DNA of 64,000 bases. Origin: Mesorhabditis belari. Taxonomy: Eukaryota; Nematoda; Chromadorea; Rhabditida; Rhabditidae. The stretch covers positions 2,108,001 to 2,172,000 of the forward strand of contig CAUEEP010000939.1 of NCBI GenBank assembly GCA_958450365.1. Direction: 5' to 3'. Below are positions 1 to 11,884 of this stretch, piece by piece. Within the stretch, counting starts at the first letter, position 1. Every line of letters begins with the position of its first letter. The notes under the pieces are model-generated. The model was not told the DNA's origin. It ran no database searches and saw only the letters and a program-made list of their open reading frames with translations. A program made the translations under genes and the position numbers.

Positions 1-305
1 ATGGTTTAAGAAATTCTTGATAGAAAGATAAAGTCTACAGGACCCGGCGAAAGTTCTTTTCTTTTTAAATTCTCTTTAAATAAAATCTCTCTGATTGTTA
101 TTACTTCATAAATGTAGCCAAAAGATACCCAATTTTCCACAGAATTGAAAACCTTTTTTTAAATAGCTTCTTTAAATTTTGTTATTATGTTTTGAGTTAT
201 CACGATTTGCGGCTACCGTTCTCACAGTTAGTTCGTTATCCCACAGTTAGTTCAAGTTACAGTTTACGGCTGCAGTAATATAGTAAAGTAAGGAATGGTA
301 AAGAG

Positions 306-350
306 AGATCCCCGGAGAGGGAATTGAACCCTCGACCTTTTCGGAGCAAA
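306..350 (-). tRNA. tRNA-like 3' half
   Basis: GCTCCGAAAAGGTCGAGGGT then TCAATTCCCTCTCCGGGGA: T arm and 3' acceptor strand only. No matching 5' half, so a truncated pseudogene or SINE remnant. Confidence 0.45.
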
Positions 351-371
351 TAGAGTACCAAGTACCAAGAA

Positions 372-893
372 TGTACCAAGTAAATTGTGATTTTCTATAA
401 CCAAATTTCATGAGGATAATTTTAAAACCAACCCCAAGTCGATGTGACAATTGGAAGTCGAGTTATAGAGTAAAATAGAAAAGTCCTCAAACTCCTAGAC
501 TCCTATTTGGAAGGTCAACTTTGACACTAATTTTCTCTATGTTTTTATCGGTGAGTCTACAAAACAAAGTCTACTTTTCTATAACCAAATTTAATGAAGA
601 TTCCAATAAAACCAACCAGAAGTTAATTCAGCTTCTATACCTCGAGTTATAGACCATCCAAGCTGATCGACTTTTCTTGAGTCGATCAAAGTTGAGCTCC
701 AGTTGGGTAGCTCAACTTTGACACAAATTTTCTCTATGTTCTTACATCAGAGTGTACCAAGTAAATTGTGGTTTTCTATAACCAAATTTCATAAGAATCA
801 TTTTAAAAACAATCCCAAATCGATCTGACAATTGGACATCGAGTTATAGAGTAAAATAGAAAAGTCCCCAAACTCCGAGACTCCTAGTCGATC
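372..893 (+). repeat. direct duplication of about 145 bp
   Basis: Blocks 372-512 and 751-893 match closely (GTACCAAGTAAATTGTG, TCGAGTTATAGAGTAAAATA). A partial third copy lies near 570-650. Confidence 0.85.
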
Positions 894-904
894 TGGCAAT
901 TATC

Positions 905-1062
905 CGGTATCTTCTTGCCAGAGAAGAAAGAGGAAGATAAGGAGGAAGAGGAAGGAAGAAAGAAGAGGATAAGAAGGAAGAGGAAGGAAGAAAGAAGAGG
1001 ATAAGAAGGAAGATGAAGGAAGAAAGAAGAGGATAAGAAGGAAGAGGAAGGAAGAAAGAAAT
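905..1062 (+). repeat. polypurine array (GAAGAGGAAGGAAGAAA)
   Basis: About 150 bp of pure A/G on the plus strand with roughly 32-bp periodicity (AGAGGATAAGAAGGAAG). Confidence 0.9.
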
Positions 1063-1596
1063 CCAGATTCTTAAAAATGAAAAGTTTCATCAAAAAGAGT
1101 CGCAAGTTCAACAAATCGAAGTACAAAAATATCTGTGGTCACTTTTTATCAAAAAAATGAGTGCTAAACGATGTCCTTGAAAAAACGGAAAAAGAGAAAA
1201 GAGAAAATTTTAAAGTTTTGAATTTCAAAGGGAACTTTTGAGAAAACAATTTCCCTCAATTTTTCAATTTTCCAATTTTTCAATTGAATTTCGAGAGGAC
1301 CGTTCAAATTGATCAAAAAATGAAAAAAAAAATGAAAAACTGGAGAATACAGTGGTGTCTGAATAGATTTGTGTACTGAATCGTTCAGAAAAAATGTTAT
1401 TTGACAACAGGAAAAAGTGGCGATGATTGGAGGAAGATTTGAGTCTGCGAAAGAGGAAAATTTGAGTCTTTCAGTAAACAATCCGAAGAGAAAACACGGG
1501 AATTCAGCGGGCGAAATCAGATCAGAGAAAAGAAAACAGGTACAGCACAAGGCTTGGCCTTTGCATTGACGTACTACAAGTACACCGATAGTTATA

Positions 1597-2140
1597 CTTG
1601 TACACAAGTACACCAGTACACAAGTACACCAGTACACAAGTACACAAGTACACCAGTACACAAGTACACCAGTACACCAGTACACCAGTACACCAGTACA
1701 CAAGTACACCAGTACACCAGTACACCAGTACACCAGTACACCAGTACACCAGTACCCAGTACACCAGACACCAGTACACCAGTACACCAGTACCAGTACC
1801 CAGTACACCAGACAAGTACACCAGACACCAGTACACGTACACCAGTACACCAGACCAGTACCAGTACACCAGTACCAGTACACCAGTACCAGTACCCCAG
1901 ACCAGTACACCAGTACACCAGTACCAGTACACCGTACACAGTACCCAGACACCAGTACACCAGTACACCAGTACCCAGTACCCAGACCAGTACCCAGTAC
2001 ACCAGTACACCAGTACACCAGTACACAGTACCCAGTACACCAGTACACCAGTACACCAGTACACCAGTACACCAGTACACCAGTACACCAGTACACCAGT
2101 ACACCAGTACACCAGTACACCAGTACACCAGTACACCAGG
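1597..2140 (+). repeat. GTACACCA minisatellite
   Basis: About 540 bp of an 8-bp GTACACCA unit with GTACCA and GTACACAA variants. Open in many frames on both strands, giving spurious ORFs. Confidence 0.95.
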
Positions 2141-2335
2141 AATACTGTATACAGTTCAATTAAGTACTGTATAGGGTTCAATTAAGTACTGTATAGGGTT
2201 CAATTAAGTGCTGTATACAGTTCAATTAAGTACTGTATAGCGTTCAATTAAGTACTGTATAGGGTTCAATTAAGTACTGTATAGGGTTCAATTAAGTACT
2301 GTATACAGTTCAATTAAGTACTGTATACATTCCAA
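2141..2335 (+). repeat. 22-bp minisatellite
   Basis: Eight or nine copies of GTACTGTATAGGGTTCAATT(AA), directly abutting the GTACACCA array. Confidence 0.93.
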
Positions 2336-2425
2336 TGCCATTCCAAGAAGCACCATCAAGAAGCTAGTTGACAGCATGCCGAGTCGAATATTTCACGTGG
2401 TCAGTTTTCAGGGACAGACAACAAA

Positions 2426-2492
2426 ATATTAAACTGTTATTGTTATTAAACTGTTATTGTTATTAAACTGTTATTGTTATTAAACTGTTATA
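2426..2492 (+). repeat. 17-bp array
   Basis: Four copies of ATTAAACTGTTATTGTT. Confidence 0.92.
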
Positions 2493-2539
2493 AATAAACC
2501 TTGTTATCATAAAAATTGAACAAAAATGCGACAACGACA

Positions 2540-2758
2540 CCAAAATTTGGGGGGGGGGGGTGGCGTATGGTTTTGCACCGGGTGAATTTTCGTTTTTTTT
2601 GGCTGTTACATTTTCCCTATTCATGCTATGTCGATGATTTTTGGAGTTTCAGGGTTATTTTTGGTCCTGAATCTAACTACGTTTTCAGTTTTTTTGTCAC
2701 TGGCACCGGAGCCGCAGAAAATTGAAATTTTGGGGGGTGGCTTATGGTTTTGCACCGC
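2540..2758 (+). repeat. G-run direct repeat pair
   Basis: CGTATGGTTTTGCACCG and CTTATGGTTTTGCACCG, each preceded by AAATTT(T)GGGGGG, about 180 bp apart. One copy carries a 12-G run. Confidence 0.75.
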
Positions 2759-2759
2759 G

Positions 2760-3184
2760 CTGTAGAGCTTTCTAAAGAATAAACTTCAAAAATGCTACCT
2801 TAGTTATGTAAATTTGTTTTTGATTTAAATTCTTTTCCAATTTTTTTTCATTCATTCTTTTCCAATTCATTCTTTTCCAAAGGAACCTTTTCTCATTTTT
2901 CATTTCTCATTTCATTTCTCAATTCTTCAAAGAGCTCTTTTTTGACAGATTATTTTAACCCCACATTTAATTAATTAACATGCCAACATTAAAATTAACA
3001 CAAAAAATTAACACAAAACATTAACACAAAACATTAACACAAAAAATTAAAATGCCAAAAATTTGCATCTAATCGTATGCTATTTTTCCCAAAGAAGAAA
3101 CAAATATTTTTCGATTCTCATTTTCTACCGCCGCCGGGTTTAATGTTCTCTTTACCCACCACAGAGGATACGAATTGTGGATTG
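2760..3184. other. intergenic, AT-rich
   Basis: Short TTCTTTTCCAATTCA and CATTAACACAAAA repeats. No gene, tRNA or TIR seen. Confidence 0.6.
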
Positions 3185-3708
3185 TATTGGGTTGGGGAGA
3201 ATGAGTCGGCGCCGAAAATCAAAAAAATGTCTAAAACTTCTATTCGACTTCGTCAAATAATATGCGTTTGATATGAGTAGAATGGTTAACTAATTTTCTA
3301 CAAAATGACATTTAAAAGAAAACTCAAACAGCGCCTCCGCTCAAGAAAAGGCCATTTTTTCACAAAAACTACAAACTGTCATCTAGAAAAAACCATTGGT
3401 GGGATCTTCCTGCAAATTTGGCAACTTAAGTAATTGAATGTGCTCTATCTTTTTTATATAAACACCAAAGAAGGTTTATGTGAAAGAAACTGTTCAAATG
3501 ATGAGTCGGGCTCTTTGCCATTTTGACTAGCTGTGTTTGGGAGTCCATAAACTCCACGAAAGAAAAGCTTTGTGGAATCTCTCAAAAGTGATTTTGTAGA
3601 GAAATAGTGGATCCTTTTGATGAAACCAAACGTATGTTTAAAGAAGGCTTTATGTGTGCAAAAAGTCCCTTTAAAGTTTGGCGCCGAGTCATAGTCCCCA
3701 ACCCAATA
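3185..3708. mobile_element. mariner-like MITE, family D
   Basis: 524 bp with TIRs TATTGGGTTGGGGA...GTCGGCGCC. Same length and internal sequence as the copy at 22840, in opposite orientation. Confidence 0.88.
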
Positions 3709-3811
3709 GTTAGAAAAGTTTTTTTTAAAACCTGCCACTTGTGGGGGTATAATAGGATTGATGGAAACTAAATTTTGTTGTTTTTTTGTTAAAAGTTAAT
3801 TTATTTAAATG

Positions 3812-4012
3812 TGGGGTATAACGGGAATAATGCTGTGGGGGTATAACGGGATTGACGATGTGGGGGTATACTGGGAATGATGCTGTGAGGGTTTACTGGG
3901 ATTGATGCTGTGGGAGTATACTGGGATTGATGCTGTGGGAGTATACTGGGATTGATGCTGTGGGAGTATACTGGGATTGATGCTGTGGGAGTATAATGGA
4001 ATTGATGCTGTG
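3812..4012 (+). repeat. 25-bp minisatellite
   Basis: About eight copies of a unit containing GGGATTGATGCTGTGGGAGT followed by ATACT. Confidence 0.93.
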
Positions 4013-4013
4013 G

Positions 4014-4072
4014 GGCTTAGGCTCAGGCTCAGGCTCAGGCTCACGCTCACGCTCAGGCTTGGACTTGGGGTG
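4014..4072 (+). repeat. GGCTCA hexamer array
   Basis: GGCTTAGGCTCAGGCTCAGG and CACGCTC variants, about eight hexamers. Confidence 0.85.
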
Positions 4073-4257
4073 GCGGGCGCGCCAGCACTAAGTCTATTTG
4101 GGTTTGGGCTGAACCCCCAATTTTTGGATCTCAGCCGGTTCCCGGAGCTAAGGTGCAAGCTTTTGGTCTTGTGCATCCGCCCCCCATTAGGTTTAGGCTT
4201 GGGCTTAGGCCATTATACAATGGGAAAGTACCAAAAAAAAAACAAAAGAAAACTTTC

Positions 4258-4782
4258 TATTAGGTTGATGCAAAAGTCTTTTTCATTTTTTTCGTACTTC
4301 CGTTAAAAAGTAACAAATGCACCAATTGAACAACGATTTATTGCATTCGAAAGGCCAATTATTTTTCTGCAAAATGACATTAAAACGAGTTTAAAATGTC
4401 TTATGTCTAGATTTTTTTGAGAGCCTGAAGTCGGGTAGTCAAAAAAGGCGACGGCTCGATGATGCATTTTAGACGCTTTAGCTAAGGAAATCAATCTTGA
4501 TGTTAATAAATAAAAGATAGAGCACAAAAAGTTAGATATTTTTTCAGATTTTCAGAGAAATTGATTCAGCCAATTTCTTTATAGAGGTTTTTATAGATTT
4601 TTATGAAAAACCCGTTTTCACTCTCGAATTTGCTTGAAAGTGAACCCAAATTGACTTAAAAAGATGGGAAATTGAACAATAAACACTTTTCATTTAGAGC
4701 AAACCATAGGTTAATTGATGATTTTGTTATTTTTCAAAAGAAGTACGAAAAAAATGAAAAAGACTTTTGCGTCAACCTAATA
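4258..4782. mobile_element. non-autonomous mariner element, family A
   Basis: TA-flanked element of about 525 bp with TIRs of about 40 bp starting TTAGGTTGATGCAAAAGTC, the usual mariner-type terminus. The interior has no intact transposase. Confidence 0.88.
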
Positions 4783-5102
4783 AAACAAATTTCTTAAATA
4801 AAAAACTTTCAAAAACGAATTTCTTAAACAAACAAATTTCTAAAACGACTTTCTTAAACATCTACCAGAAATTTACATAAAAGAATCTAGTTTTGAGATA
4901 GATTAATCTCAAAAATAATCTAAAAGAATGATAGAAAAGCATAGAAAAATAATATAGAATGAAATTCAATGGATGAAAGTGAAAGAGAGAACTTAATTGT
5001 CCACTCAAAAGGCTCTAGAAAAAAGAAAGGAAGAAAGAAAAAAGAAAAAAGAGAAAAAGGAAAATGACTTGAAATTGCCTCAATATAAGCTAATATTCTA
5101 GA

Positions 5103-5627
5103 TATTGGGTTGGGGACTATGACCCGGCGGACAAAATGTCATATGTGACAGTTTGAGCACTTTCTTCAAAAGAAACCCATTTTGGTGTCAATGGAAAAGT
5201 TGTAGAGGATCAAAAATCAAGCTTATATCCAAATTTTCAGAACGATTCAAACACTGGTTTTCAAGAAATGCGAAATTTACGAATTTTCACAAAACTTGCA
5301 TTTTAAGCGAAACTACTAAGTGTATCTTTTTGCAAATTTGGCTATAAGCCTCATTTTTGATTCTCTACAACTTTTCTATTGACACCAAAATGGGTTTCTT
5401 TTGAAGAAAGTGCTCAAACTGGGACATCTCCAGTCCTCCATTTTTGAGTCTCACACTTGTCTCACACACAAACCAAAATCCTACTACGAAGGAGGAATCC
5501 GCAAATTGCCTGTAAAATGGGCAGAAGTCGTCAATAATAATGGAAATTATTTGGAATGAATTGATGGTTTTATGTTCAATAAATTTGCCTTTCTTTTGTC
5601 CGCCGAGTCATAGTCCCCAACCCAATA
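5103..5627 (+). mobile_element. internally deleted mariner, family D, with transposase tail
   Basis: TIRs TATTGGGTTGGGGACTATGA and inverse. At 5482-5559 a frame reads YYEGGIRKLPVKWAEVVNNN then GNYLE and stop, a mariner transposase C-terminus. The rest of the transposase is missing. Confidence 0.9.
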
Positions 5628-5948
5628 TTTTAAGAAACAGTAATCCTGAACTTATTTTCAACTTTTCAAGATATTCAGCTGACTTACCGGCTCATCTGAT
5701 CGATTGGCTGAATTGAACCAGTTTGAGCTCATTTTTTCGGGTTTTGAGCTCTCCTAAAATTGATTTTTTTTTTGATGTATTAACTTTTGATGTCTTAACT
5801 TTCTACCATTTTAGATTTCTTTTGGCATTCTAGTTTTTTTCTAGATCATTGTAAGAAAAGCTAGATTTTCTTTCTTAAGAAAAGCTTTCTTACAATAAAT
5901 TAGATTTCTAACAGCTAGAAAAGTTAGATTTCTATAGTTTTTAAGGTT

Positions 5949-6535
5949 TGGTAAGCTTTTATAGCTTTTGTAAGCTTTTGTAAGCCTTTGTAAGCTTTGG
6001 CAAGCTTTTGTAAGCTTTTATAAGCTTTTCGTAAGCTTTTGTAAGCTTTTGTAAGCTTTTGTCAGCTTTTGTAAGCTTTTGTAAGCTTTTGTAAGCTTTT
6101 GTAAGCTTTTGTAAGCCTTTGTAAGGCTTTGGCAAGCTTTTGTAAGCCTTTGTAAGGCTTTGGCAAGCTTTTGTAAGCCTTTGTAAGGCTTTGGCAAGCT
6201 TTTGTAAGCCTTTGTAAGCTTTGTAAGCTTTTGTAAGCCTTTGTAAGGCTTTGTAAGCTTTGGCAAGCTTTTGTAAGCTTTTGTAGGCTTTTTGTAAGCT
6301 TTTATAGCTTTTTGTAAGCTTTTGTAAACTTTTGTAAGCTTTTGTAAGCCTTTGTAAGGCTTTGGCAAGCTTTTGTAAGCCTTTGTAAGGCTTTGTAAGC
6401 TTTGGCAAGCTTTTATAGCTTTTGTAAGCTTTTGTCAGCTTTTGGAAGCCTTTGTAAGGCTTTGTAAGCTTTGGCAAGCTTTTATAGCTTTCGTAAGCTT
6501 TGGTAAGCCTTTGCCAGCTTTTGCAAGCTTTTTAT
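5949..6535 (+). repeat. 10-bp TAAGCTTTTG minisatellite
   Basis: About 585 bp. Variants TAAGCCTTTG, TAAGGCTTTG and GCAAGCTTTT form a higher-order pattern. Gives a long Lys-rich spurious ORF on the minus strand. Confidence 0.95.
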
Positions 6536-6770
6536 CATCTACAGTTCTCAATTTTTCAAAAACAAACCTCTTTTTGCTGATTTTGAGTCTCCTCCTCTTC
6601 ACAAATGACTGGTTTTCTGAATTTTTAGAAGTTTAAATGGATTTAAATGGAATTTCTAAATCTTTAATTCAACATTTAATCCAATATCCAATAATTTAGA
6701 TAGATATTTAGACTAATTTGATAGATAGATTAGATAGACATTGCTTAGAAATTGCTTAGACATTTCTTAC

Positions 6771-6838
6771 GTATCTTCGCTGATAAGTGGCTCTCGTTTA
6801 CTGTAAATATCGTCGTTTCCGTCAACTTCGATTGTTTG
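6771..6838 (-). CDS. exon-like segment, unassigned gene
   Basis: Acceptor CTTTCGTTTCAG, donor AC|GTAAGA, phase 0 to 2, encoding QTIEVDGNDDIYSKREPLIS then EDT. The phase would follow the 9976-10054 piece. Part of it resembles the conserved core of the H-family repeat (CTGATAAGYGG), so it may not be coding. Confidence 0.3.
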
Positions 6839-7032
6839 CTGAAACGAAAGTAAAGTAAGTAAAGTAATCGTGAAAGTATGATTATACTTTTACTGGTATA
6901 CTGTAGTTGTACAAGAGTTGGGATTTTGATTTTGACAGATTTTGACAATGGGATTTCGACCTGAAACCAAAACCCCATAGGGTTTTGACTACGCTGAACA
7001 CGATGGTGAAATCCGTTTTTGTGAATGAGCAA

Positions 7033-7135
7033 TACTGGATTCTCTCTACTAGTAATGCACCCCGGCAGAGCCTGAGCCTGAGCCAGAGTTGATGACTATT
7101 TTACGGTTTCCAAGCTTTTGCAGAAGCTGCTTGGT
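7033..7135 (+). mobile_element. MITE family H, partial
   Basis: Left end (GATTCTCTCTACTAGTAATG) and the GATGACTATTTTACGGTTTC block only. Also has GAGCCT hexamers. Confidence 0.6.
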
Positions 7136-7192
7136 CCATAGATTACACTTGGTCCATTGATTGATTACATTTCCATTGATTACATCAAAATA

Positions 7193-7430
7193 TACACTAC
7201 TGGACAATGAAATATCATATTCGAAAAAAGAGATCGTCACATTCGCGCGTCTGTAACTCCATTGTCTTTACCGTATTTCTAAATATTCATATTACCATTG
7301 TGTAGCCCTTGAAAAGAGCTTTCATAAAATGTAGAACACTAATAGTTTAAGTTCAAAGACAAGGGAGTTACAGACGCGCGCAAGTGACGATCGTTTTTTC
7401 AAATATGATATTTCATTGTCCAGTACTGTA
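7193..7430. mobile_element. Tc1-like MITE, family E, copy 1
   Basis: TIRs TACACTACTGGACAATGAAA and inverse ending CAGTACTGTA. The terminus resembles Tc1 (CAGTGCTGG). The middle is a second inverted repeat (GACGATCG...). Confidence 0.9.
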
Positions 7431-7433
7431 TAT

Positions 7434-7932
7434 GTCGTAGCCGATTATGAATGAAATTTTTTGGCAAATCTTTCTAGTAGAGCAACCCTTTAATGTATGA
7501 GGACAATATTATATGATCTTGTAGCGAATTAAATTCTGCGTCGATTGGTACCAAATTTGTGAGTTTAGGTTAAAAATTGCCGGCGCTACAACGTTTCATT
7601 CAAAATCGGCGGGACCCCCGTAGCCGATTATGAATGAGTGGGTCTAGGAGCGTCCAACCATCAAGTATTTAGTATCATTCAACGTAGAATCATTGATAAT
7701 TATGTTAAATTTTTAAAATTAGCAAGATTTGATAAAAAGAAAAAAAATTAGAGCAAAAGCAAAATTTTTGTTCGAAAGAGAACTTTGAAGCTCCGTAAAT
7801 TCATTTCTTTTTATCAAATCTTGCTAATTTTAAAAATTTAACATAATTATTAATAATTCTGCGTTGAATGTTACTAAATACTTGATGGTTGGACGCTCCT
7901 AGACCCACTCATTCATAATCGGCTACGACATA
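7434..7932. mobile_element. palindromic element R
   Basis: Ends GTCGTAGCCGATTATGAATG and inverse. Inner arms 7619-7680 and 7865-7927 (GGTCTAGGAGCGTCCAACCA) are nearly perfect. Confidence 0.88.
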
Positions 7933-7979
7933 TAGACCACAAATAGCTTTATGTAGCATTTTCATAGCTATTAGGTTGT

Positions 7980-8278
7980 TATTAGGTTGTTCGGATATAA
8001 ACAATCGTTGCTAAACTTTTTGTTGTGAGAGAAGCCAATGAGAAATTCAAAAACCGTGAAGATTTCCAAAATTGGGTCGCCAAGTTTTTCGAGTCACAGC
8101 TTTTCCGGCTGAGTTTTTCAAGAGCGGCATCAATTCTTTGCGCAAAAGATGGCAAGAAGCAATCAATAATAATGGTAAATATACTTTGGATTAAACTGTG
8201 TTGTTTCTGTTTTTAAGGTAAATTTTGTCGACTACTAAAACGCTCGTTTATATCCGAACAACCTAATAAAATGAATCA
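7980..8278 (+). mobile_element. internally deleted mariner, family C
   Basis: TIRs TTAGGTTGTTCGGATATAAA and inverse. At 8114-8194 a frame reads FFKSGINSLRKRWQEAINNN then GKYTLD and stop, the characteristic C-terminus of mariner transposase. Only the tail survives. Confidence 0.88.
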
Positions 8279-8329
8279 TTTAGCTTTTCCATATCTTTTG
8301 AACTAAGAGTTTTATGAAATCTTATTTGA

Positions 8330-8541
8330 GTGTGGAAGTAAGCTTTAAAAGTGTGGAAGTAACCTTTAAAAGTGTGGAAGTAACCTTTAAAAGTGTGGAA
8401 GTAACCTTTAAAAGTGTGGAAGTAACCTTTAAAAGTGTGGAAGTAACCTTTAAAAGTGTGAAGTAACCTTTAAAAGTGTGGAAGTAACCTTTAAAAGTGT
8501 GAAAGTAACCTTTAAAAGTGTGGAAGTAACCTTTAAAAGTC
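8330..8541 (+). repeat. 21-bp minisatellite
   Basis: Ten copies of a unit containing TGTGGAAGTAACCTTTAAAA, starting 52 bp after mariner C. Confidence 0.95.
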
Positions 8542-8859
8542 TGTATTTCAAGAATGAATGGATTCCATTGAAAATGGTTCCAATTATAATGACATTGGAT
8601 GTCTATTGACATTGGATTGTCTATTGACTGTTATTAATTTTGTTCTGGCGAAAATGAAAGGCTTCTGGCAGTTTTGAAGGCTTGAACAAAATCTGAGAAA
8701 AAGGACATTACCCTTTTTATGCAAAATTAGCTTGAAAAATTCCAAATTCCATCAAAAATCTACGAATATCATTTTAAAGCTCTCATAAGCTTTTAAAGCT
8801 TTAAAGCTCTCTTGAAAGCTCGCTTTAAAGCTACAAAAAAACTAATTGGAATCGACTTA

Positions 8860-9073
8860 TCGTATTCCCTCTAATAGTAGTGCACCCCGCCGAGTTGGTG
8901 ACGATTTTACGGTTCCCAAGCTTACTCAGAAGCTCAACACTTTAATCCTCCACTAGATCTCATCGTCAGCTACATTTTCCGACCCCACATCGATAGGTTC
9001 TGATAAGCGGTTCTCGAGATTTCGAGCAATTTAGGCAACGCTCAGGGTGCACTAATATTAGAGAGAATACGGT
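8860..9073 (+). mobile_element. MITE family H, copy 1
   Basis: Ends are CGTATTCCCTCTAATAGTAG and the inverse TATTAGAGAGAATACG. Conserved core GATCTCATCGTCAGCTACAT ... CCCCACATCGATAGGTTC. Confidence 0.9.
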
Positions 9074-9366
9074 AAACGTAGTATGTACATCACCATAACT
9101 CTGGGACACCCTGTACTTTGCAAACTGTACTTTGCAAACTGTACTTTGCAATAAGAGCACAAAGATCTGTAAGTATTGCAATGACGATGCTTTCGAACAC
9201 AAATTTGATTCGAAAATTTGATTTCTGATTCGAAAATTACCGATTGGAAGGGGAAAGGGATGTTGAAAATTCACGTTTGACAGGAGAAAGGAAAAGAGAA
9301 CTCATTATAGAGGAAATATTTGTGCAAAGAAGCTATTTCAAAGCTAAAGAAGAACAACAATATATC

Positions 9367-9606
9367 CCGTATTTTCTCTAATAGTAGTGCACCGCGCCGA
9401 GCCGAGCTGGTGACTATTTTACGGTTTCCAAGCTTTCACAGAGGCTGAGCCTGAGCCTGAGCCTGAGCTCAACACTCAAATCCCCCACTAGATCTCATCG
9501 TCAGCTACATTTTCCGACCCCACATCGATAGGTTCTGATAAGCGGCTTTTGAGATTTTGAGGAATTTAGACGACGCTCAGGGTGCAGTATTAGAGAGAAT
9601 ACGGTA
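9367..9606 (+). mobile_element. MITE family H, copy 2
   Basis: Same ends and core as the 8860 copy. Carries a short GAGCCT hexamer expansion near 9447. Confidence 0.9.
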
Positions 9607-9975
9607 GTTAGAAACGGTAGTTAGAAACGGTAGTTAGAAATGGTAGATATGCTGTGTCCGAATCCTAACTAAATCCTTGACTGTCTGCGTCACTTTGCGT
9701 GCCTGTATCTCTAAAACTAGTGAACCGATTTTGATGATTTTGATGTCATTTTGTAGAGCAAGACTTATCAATTCTTAAAGTGAAATTAGTTTTTTTCAAA
9801 AACACAATTGAAGCTTTAGGCGATTTTTCGATTTTCTTCAATTTCAGGTCTGGTCCCTTGTCCCCTGTGGCCCCTGTGGCCTGGCCTGGTCATTCTTCAT
9901 GTTAGATTTTAGGTTTACAAGTTTGTAACAGTTGTTCTATGCAATTTTTTGATTTTAAACTTTTCGAAAACTCAC

Positions 9976-10054
9976 CGCTCCCGATTTATAGCAACCACAG
10001 AGGAGCTTAGAAAGCGGTTTTTCCGCTGATGGCATCACACCGTCGAAGAGAATC
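9976..10054 (-). CDS. exon-like segment, unassigned gene
   Basis: Acceptor TTTTTTTGCAG, donor GCG|GTGAGT. One frame is open (ILFDGVMPSAEKPLSKLLCG then CYKSGA), starting in phase 2 and ending in phase 0. The other two frames have stops. Either an alternative 3' exon of the RhoGEF or part of the next gene. No homologue recognised. Confidence 0.45.
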
Positions 10055-10083
10055 CTGCAAAAAAATAAATCAAACAAACTTTA

Positions 10084-10460
10084 TTATGTAAATAGCGTAT
10101 TTATTGGGTTGGGGAGAGAGTTTTTGCGGATTTTTTGGGACTTAAACTTGTCCGATTGGACTTAAACTTGTCCCGATCTGGACGTGAATTTGTCCGATCT
10201 GGACGTTTACTCATTCAAAACCCAATTTTCTACCTAAAAATCTGCAAGACCGATTTAGAAAATGCTTTCAGCTTCATTTTCAGCACATTTTTCAGCGTTA
10301 AATGACTATTCAAACGTAAAAATTCGATAGAAAACACATTTTTGTGGGTGATCTTTTATGAGAATCTTAGGTTTTTGCTAATCTTTTGGGAAATGAACTT
10401 AAATTTGTCCGATTTGAACGTGTAATAGCTCATTCAAAACCCAATTTTCTAGCGAATAAA
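10084..10460. mobile_element. possible truncated mariner-like element
   Basis: Starts TTATTGGGTTGGGGAGAGAG like family D but has no matching end. Internal repeats of ACTTAAACTTGTCCGAT and of ACTCATTCAAAACCCAAT. Confidence 0.4.
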
Positions 10461-10504
10461 CAAAACCGTTTAAATAAAGAAAACCGTTTTTAAATACCCT
10501 AAAG

Positions 10505-10904
10505 TCGCGGGTTTGGTTTTTTTTTGGTTTTTTCGAGCGGGTTTGGGGGGTTTTCCTGGTGGGGGGGGGTGGGGGGGTGGGCCCCCCCCCGCGGCACTTC
10601 CCTTTTTTTTTTTTTTATAGTGTTTTGTTTATTTTTTTTGTTGTTTTTTTTTTTTTTTTTTTTTTTTTTTGTGTTGGGGGGGGGGGCCGGCCCTCTTTTT
10701 TTTTTTTTTGGTGGGTTTTTTTTTGGTCTTTTTTTTTTTTTTTTTTGGGGCGGTCGTGGGCGGCCGCGGGGGGGGGTTTTGTGTTTTTTTTCTTCTCCTT
10801 CTTTTTGTTTTGTTTGATTTATTTATTGTTTTTGGGGTGTTTTTGGCTTTTTTTTTTTTTTTTCCCCGGCCCCAAAAAAAAAAAAAATAAATAATATTTG
10901 TAAT

Positions 10905-10941
<37 letters not shown>

Positions 10942-11030
10942 GAAGGTGGGGAGGGGGGTGAGGGGGGGAGGGGTGGGTATGTTGATTTTTGACGGGGGGC
11001 GGGGGGGTAGATCAATTTTTAAAGTTTTTG
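10505..11030 (+). repeat. homopolymer-rich tract
   Basis: Dense runs of T, G, C and A (to about 27 bases) with GC-rich patches (GGGCGGCCGCGGGGG). Unlike anything else in the window. Possibly low-quality consensus rather than real sequence. Confidence 0.85.
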
Positions 11031-11189
11031 CAGTCGTTTTACTAAGGGGTGTCAGATCAGTCAAAAAAATGAATTTTTTTCGTTCTTTTGTACGGAAACC
11101 TAGGCTGAAACCATTTTTTTCGGAATCAGCGTTGAAAATTACCCTAGAAAACGCAAAGCTCGCTATTTTAGTAAAGTTTTTTCAAAAAA

Positions 11190-11243
11190 AAATGCGGCTC
11201 GCGGGAGTCGAACCCTCGACCCTTAGATCACCGCTTTCAGGGC
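11190..11243 (-). tRNA. tRNA-like 3' half
   Basis: Good T arm (CGAGGGTTCGACTCCCGCG) and GCCGCA end. No 5' acceptor strand upstream. Pseudogene. Confidence 0.45.
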
Positions 11244-11884
11244 TCTAAAAAAAGGGAAATTGTTTTAGCTATTGGCTATTGTCTTAGCCTAGATAAGGAA
11301 TACATGAGAAACTATGAGAAATTATGAGAAATTTAACCAAAAACTCACAAACCAGCTGACTAAACAGACTAAATAGACTAAATAGACTTATTTAGTTAAA
11401 CTTATTTAGTTATTTAGTTAGACTAAACAGTTAAAGTTAGACAAATAGACTAATCAAATCATTGAAAATCGATAAATTTACCATTTTCCCGGTTTGCTTG
11501 AATGAAAAATTCGAAAGGAACACAGAAATGGAAATGGGAAAAAAAAGAATGGATGGTATCAAATCTTTCAAAAAGGACAAGTCACTTTTTTTCGATTAAA
11601 AGGCAAATAGACAGACTCACGAAATAACAAATAAATGATAGATGGATTTGAGATTGGGGGAAAGACTTGGGATTGGAGGAAAGGCTTGGGATTGGGTGTG
11701 AAAACGATTAGTCAATCGCTCTTTTTTGGGAGTGGTCCGTTTCTCTTTTTGTCACGTTCACTTTTGCATAAAGATCTAAAATCCACGAGTTTACATAGAA
11801 ATTCTATAGAAACTAATAAAATTTTATATTATCTAGTTTTATATTATTCGATATTATCTAGTTTTGGTAGCAGGGATTACGGTA

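Noticed and set aside
1164..2185. Long open frames (up to 331 codons) over the GTACACCA array
   Set aside because: Open on both strands only because the 8-bp unit lacks stops; composition is pure repeat (VLVYWCTG).
1597..2335. CRISPR-like array of regular repeats
   Set aside because: Units are contiguous with no unique spacers, and the window is eukaryotic.
4014..4215. Possible interstitial telomere (nematode TTAGGC)
   Set aside because: Most hexamers are TCAGGC or CACGCT, only isolated TTAGGC; similar GAGCCT hexamers occur in H elements, so probably unrelated to telomeres.
5660..5725. 20-nt mini-exon on the minus strand with GTAAGTCAG donor
   Set aside because: Too short to support; reading in the expected phase stops immediately.
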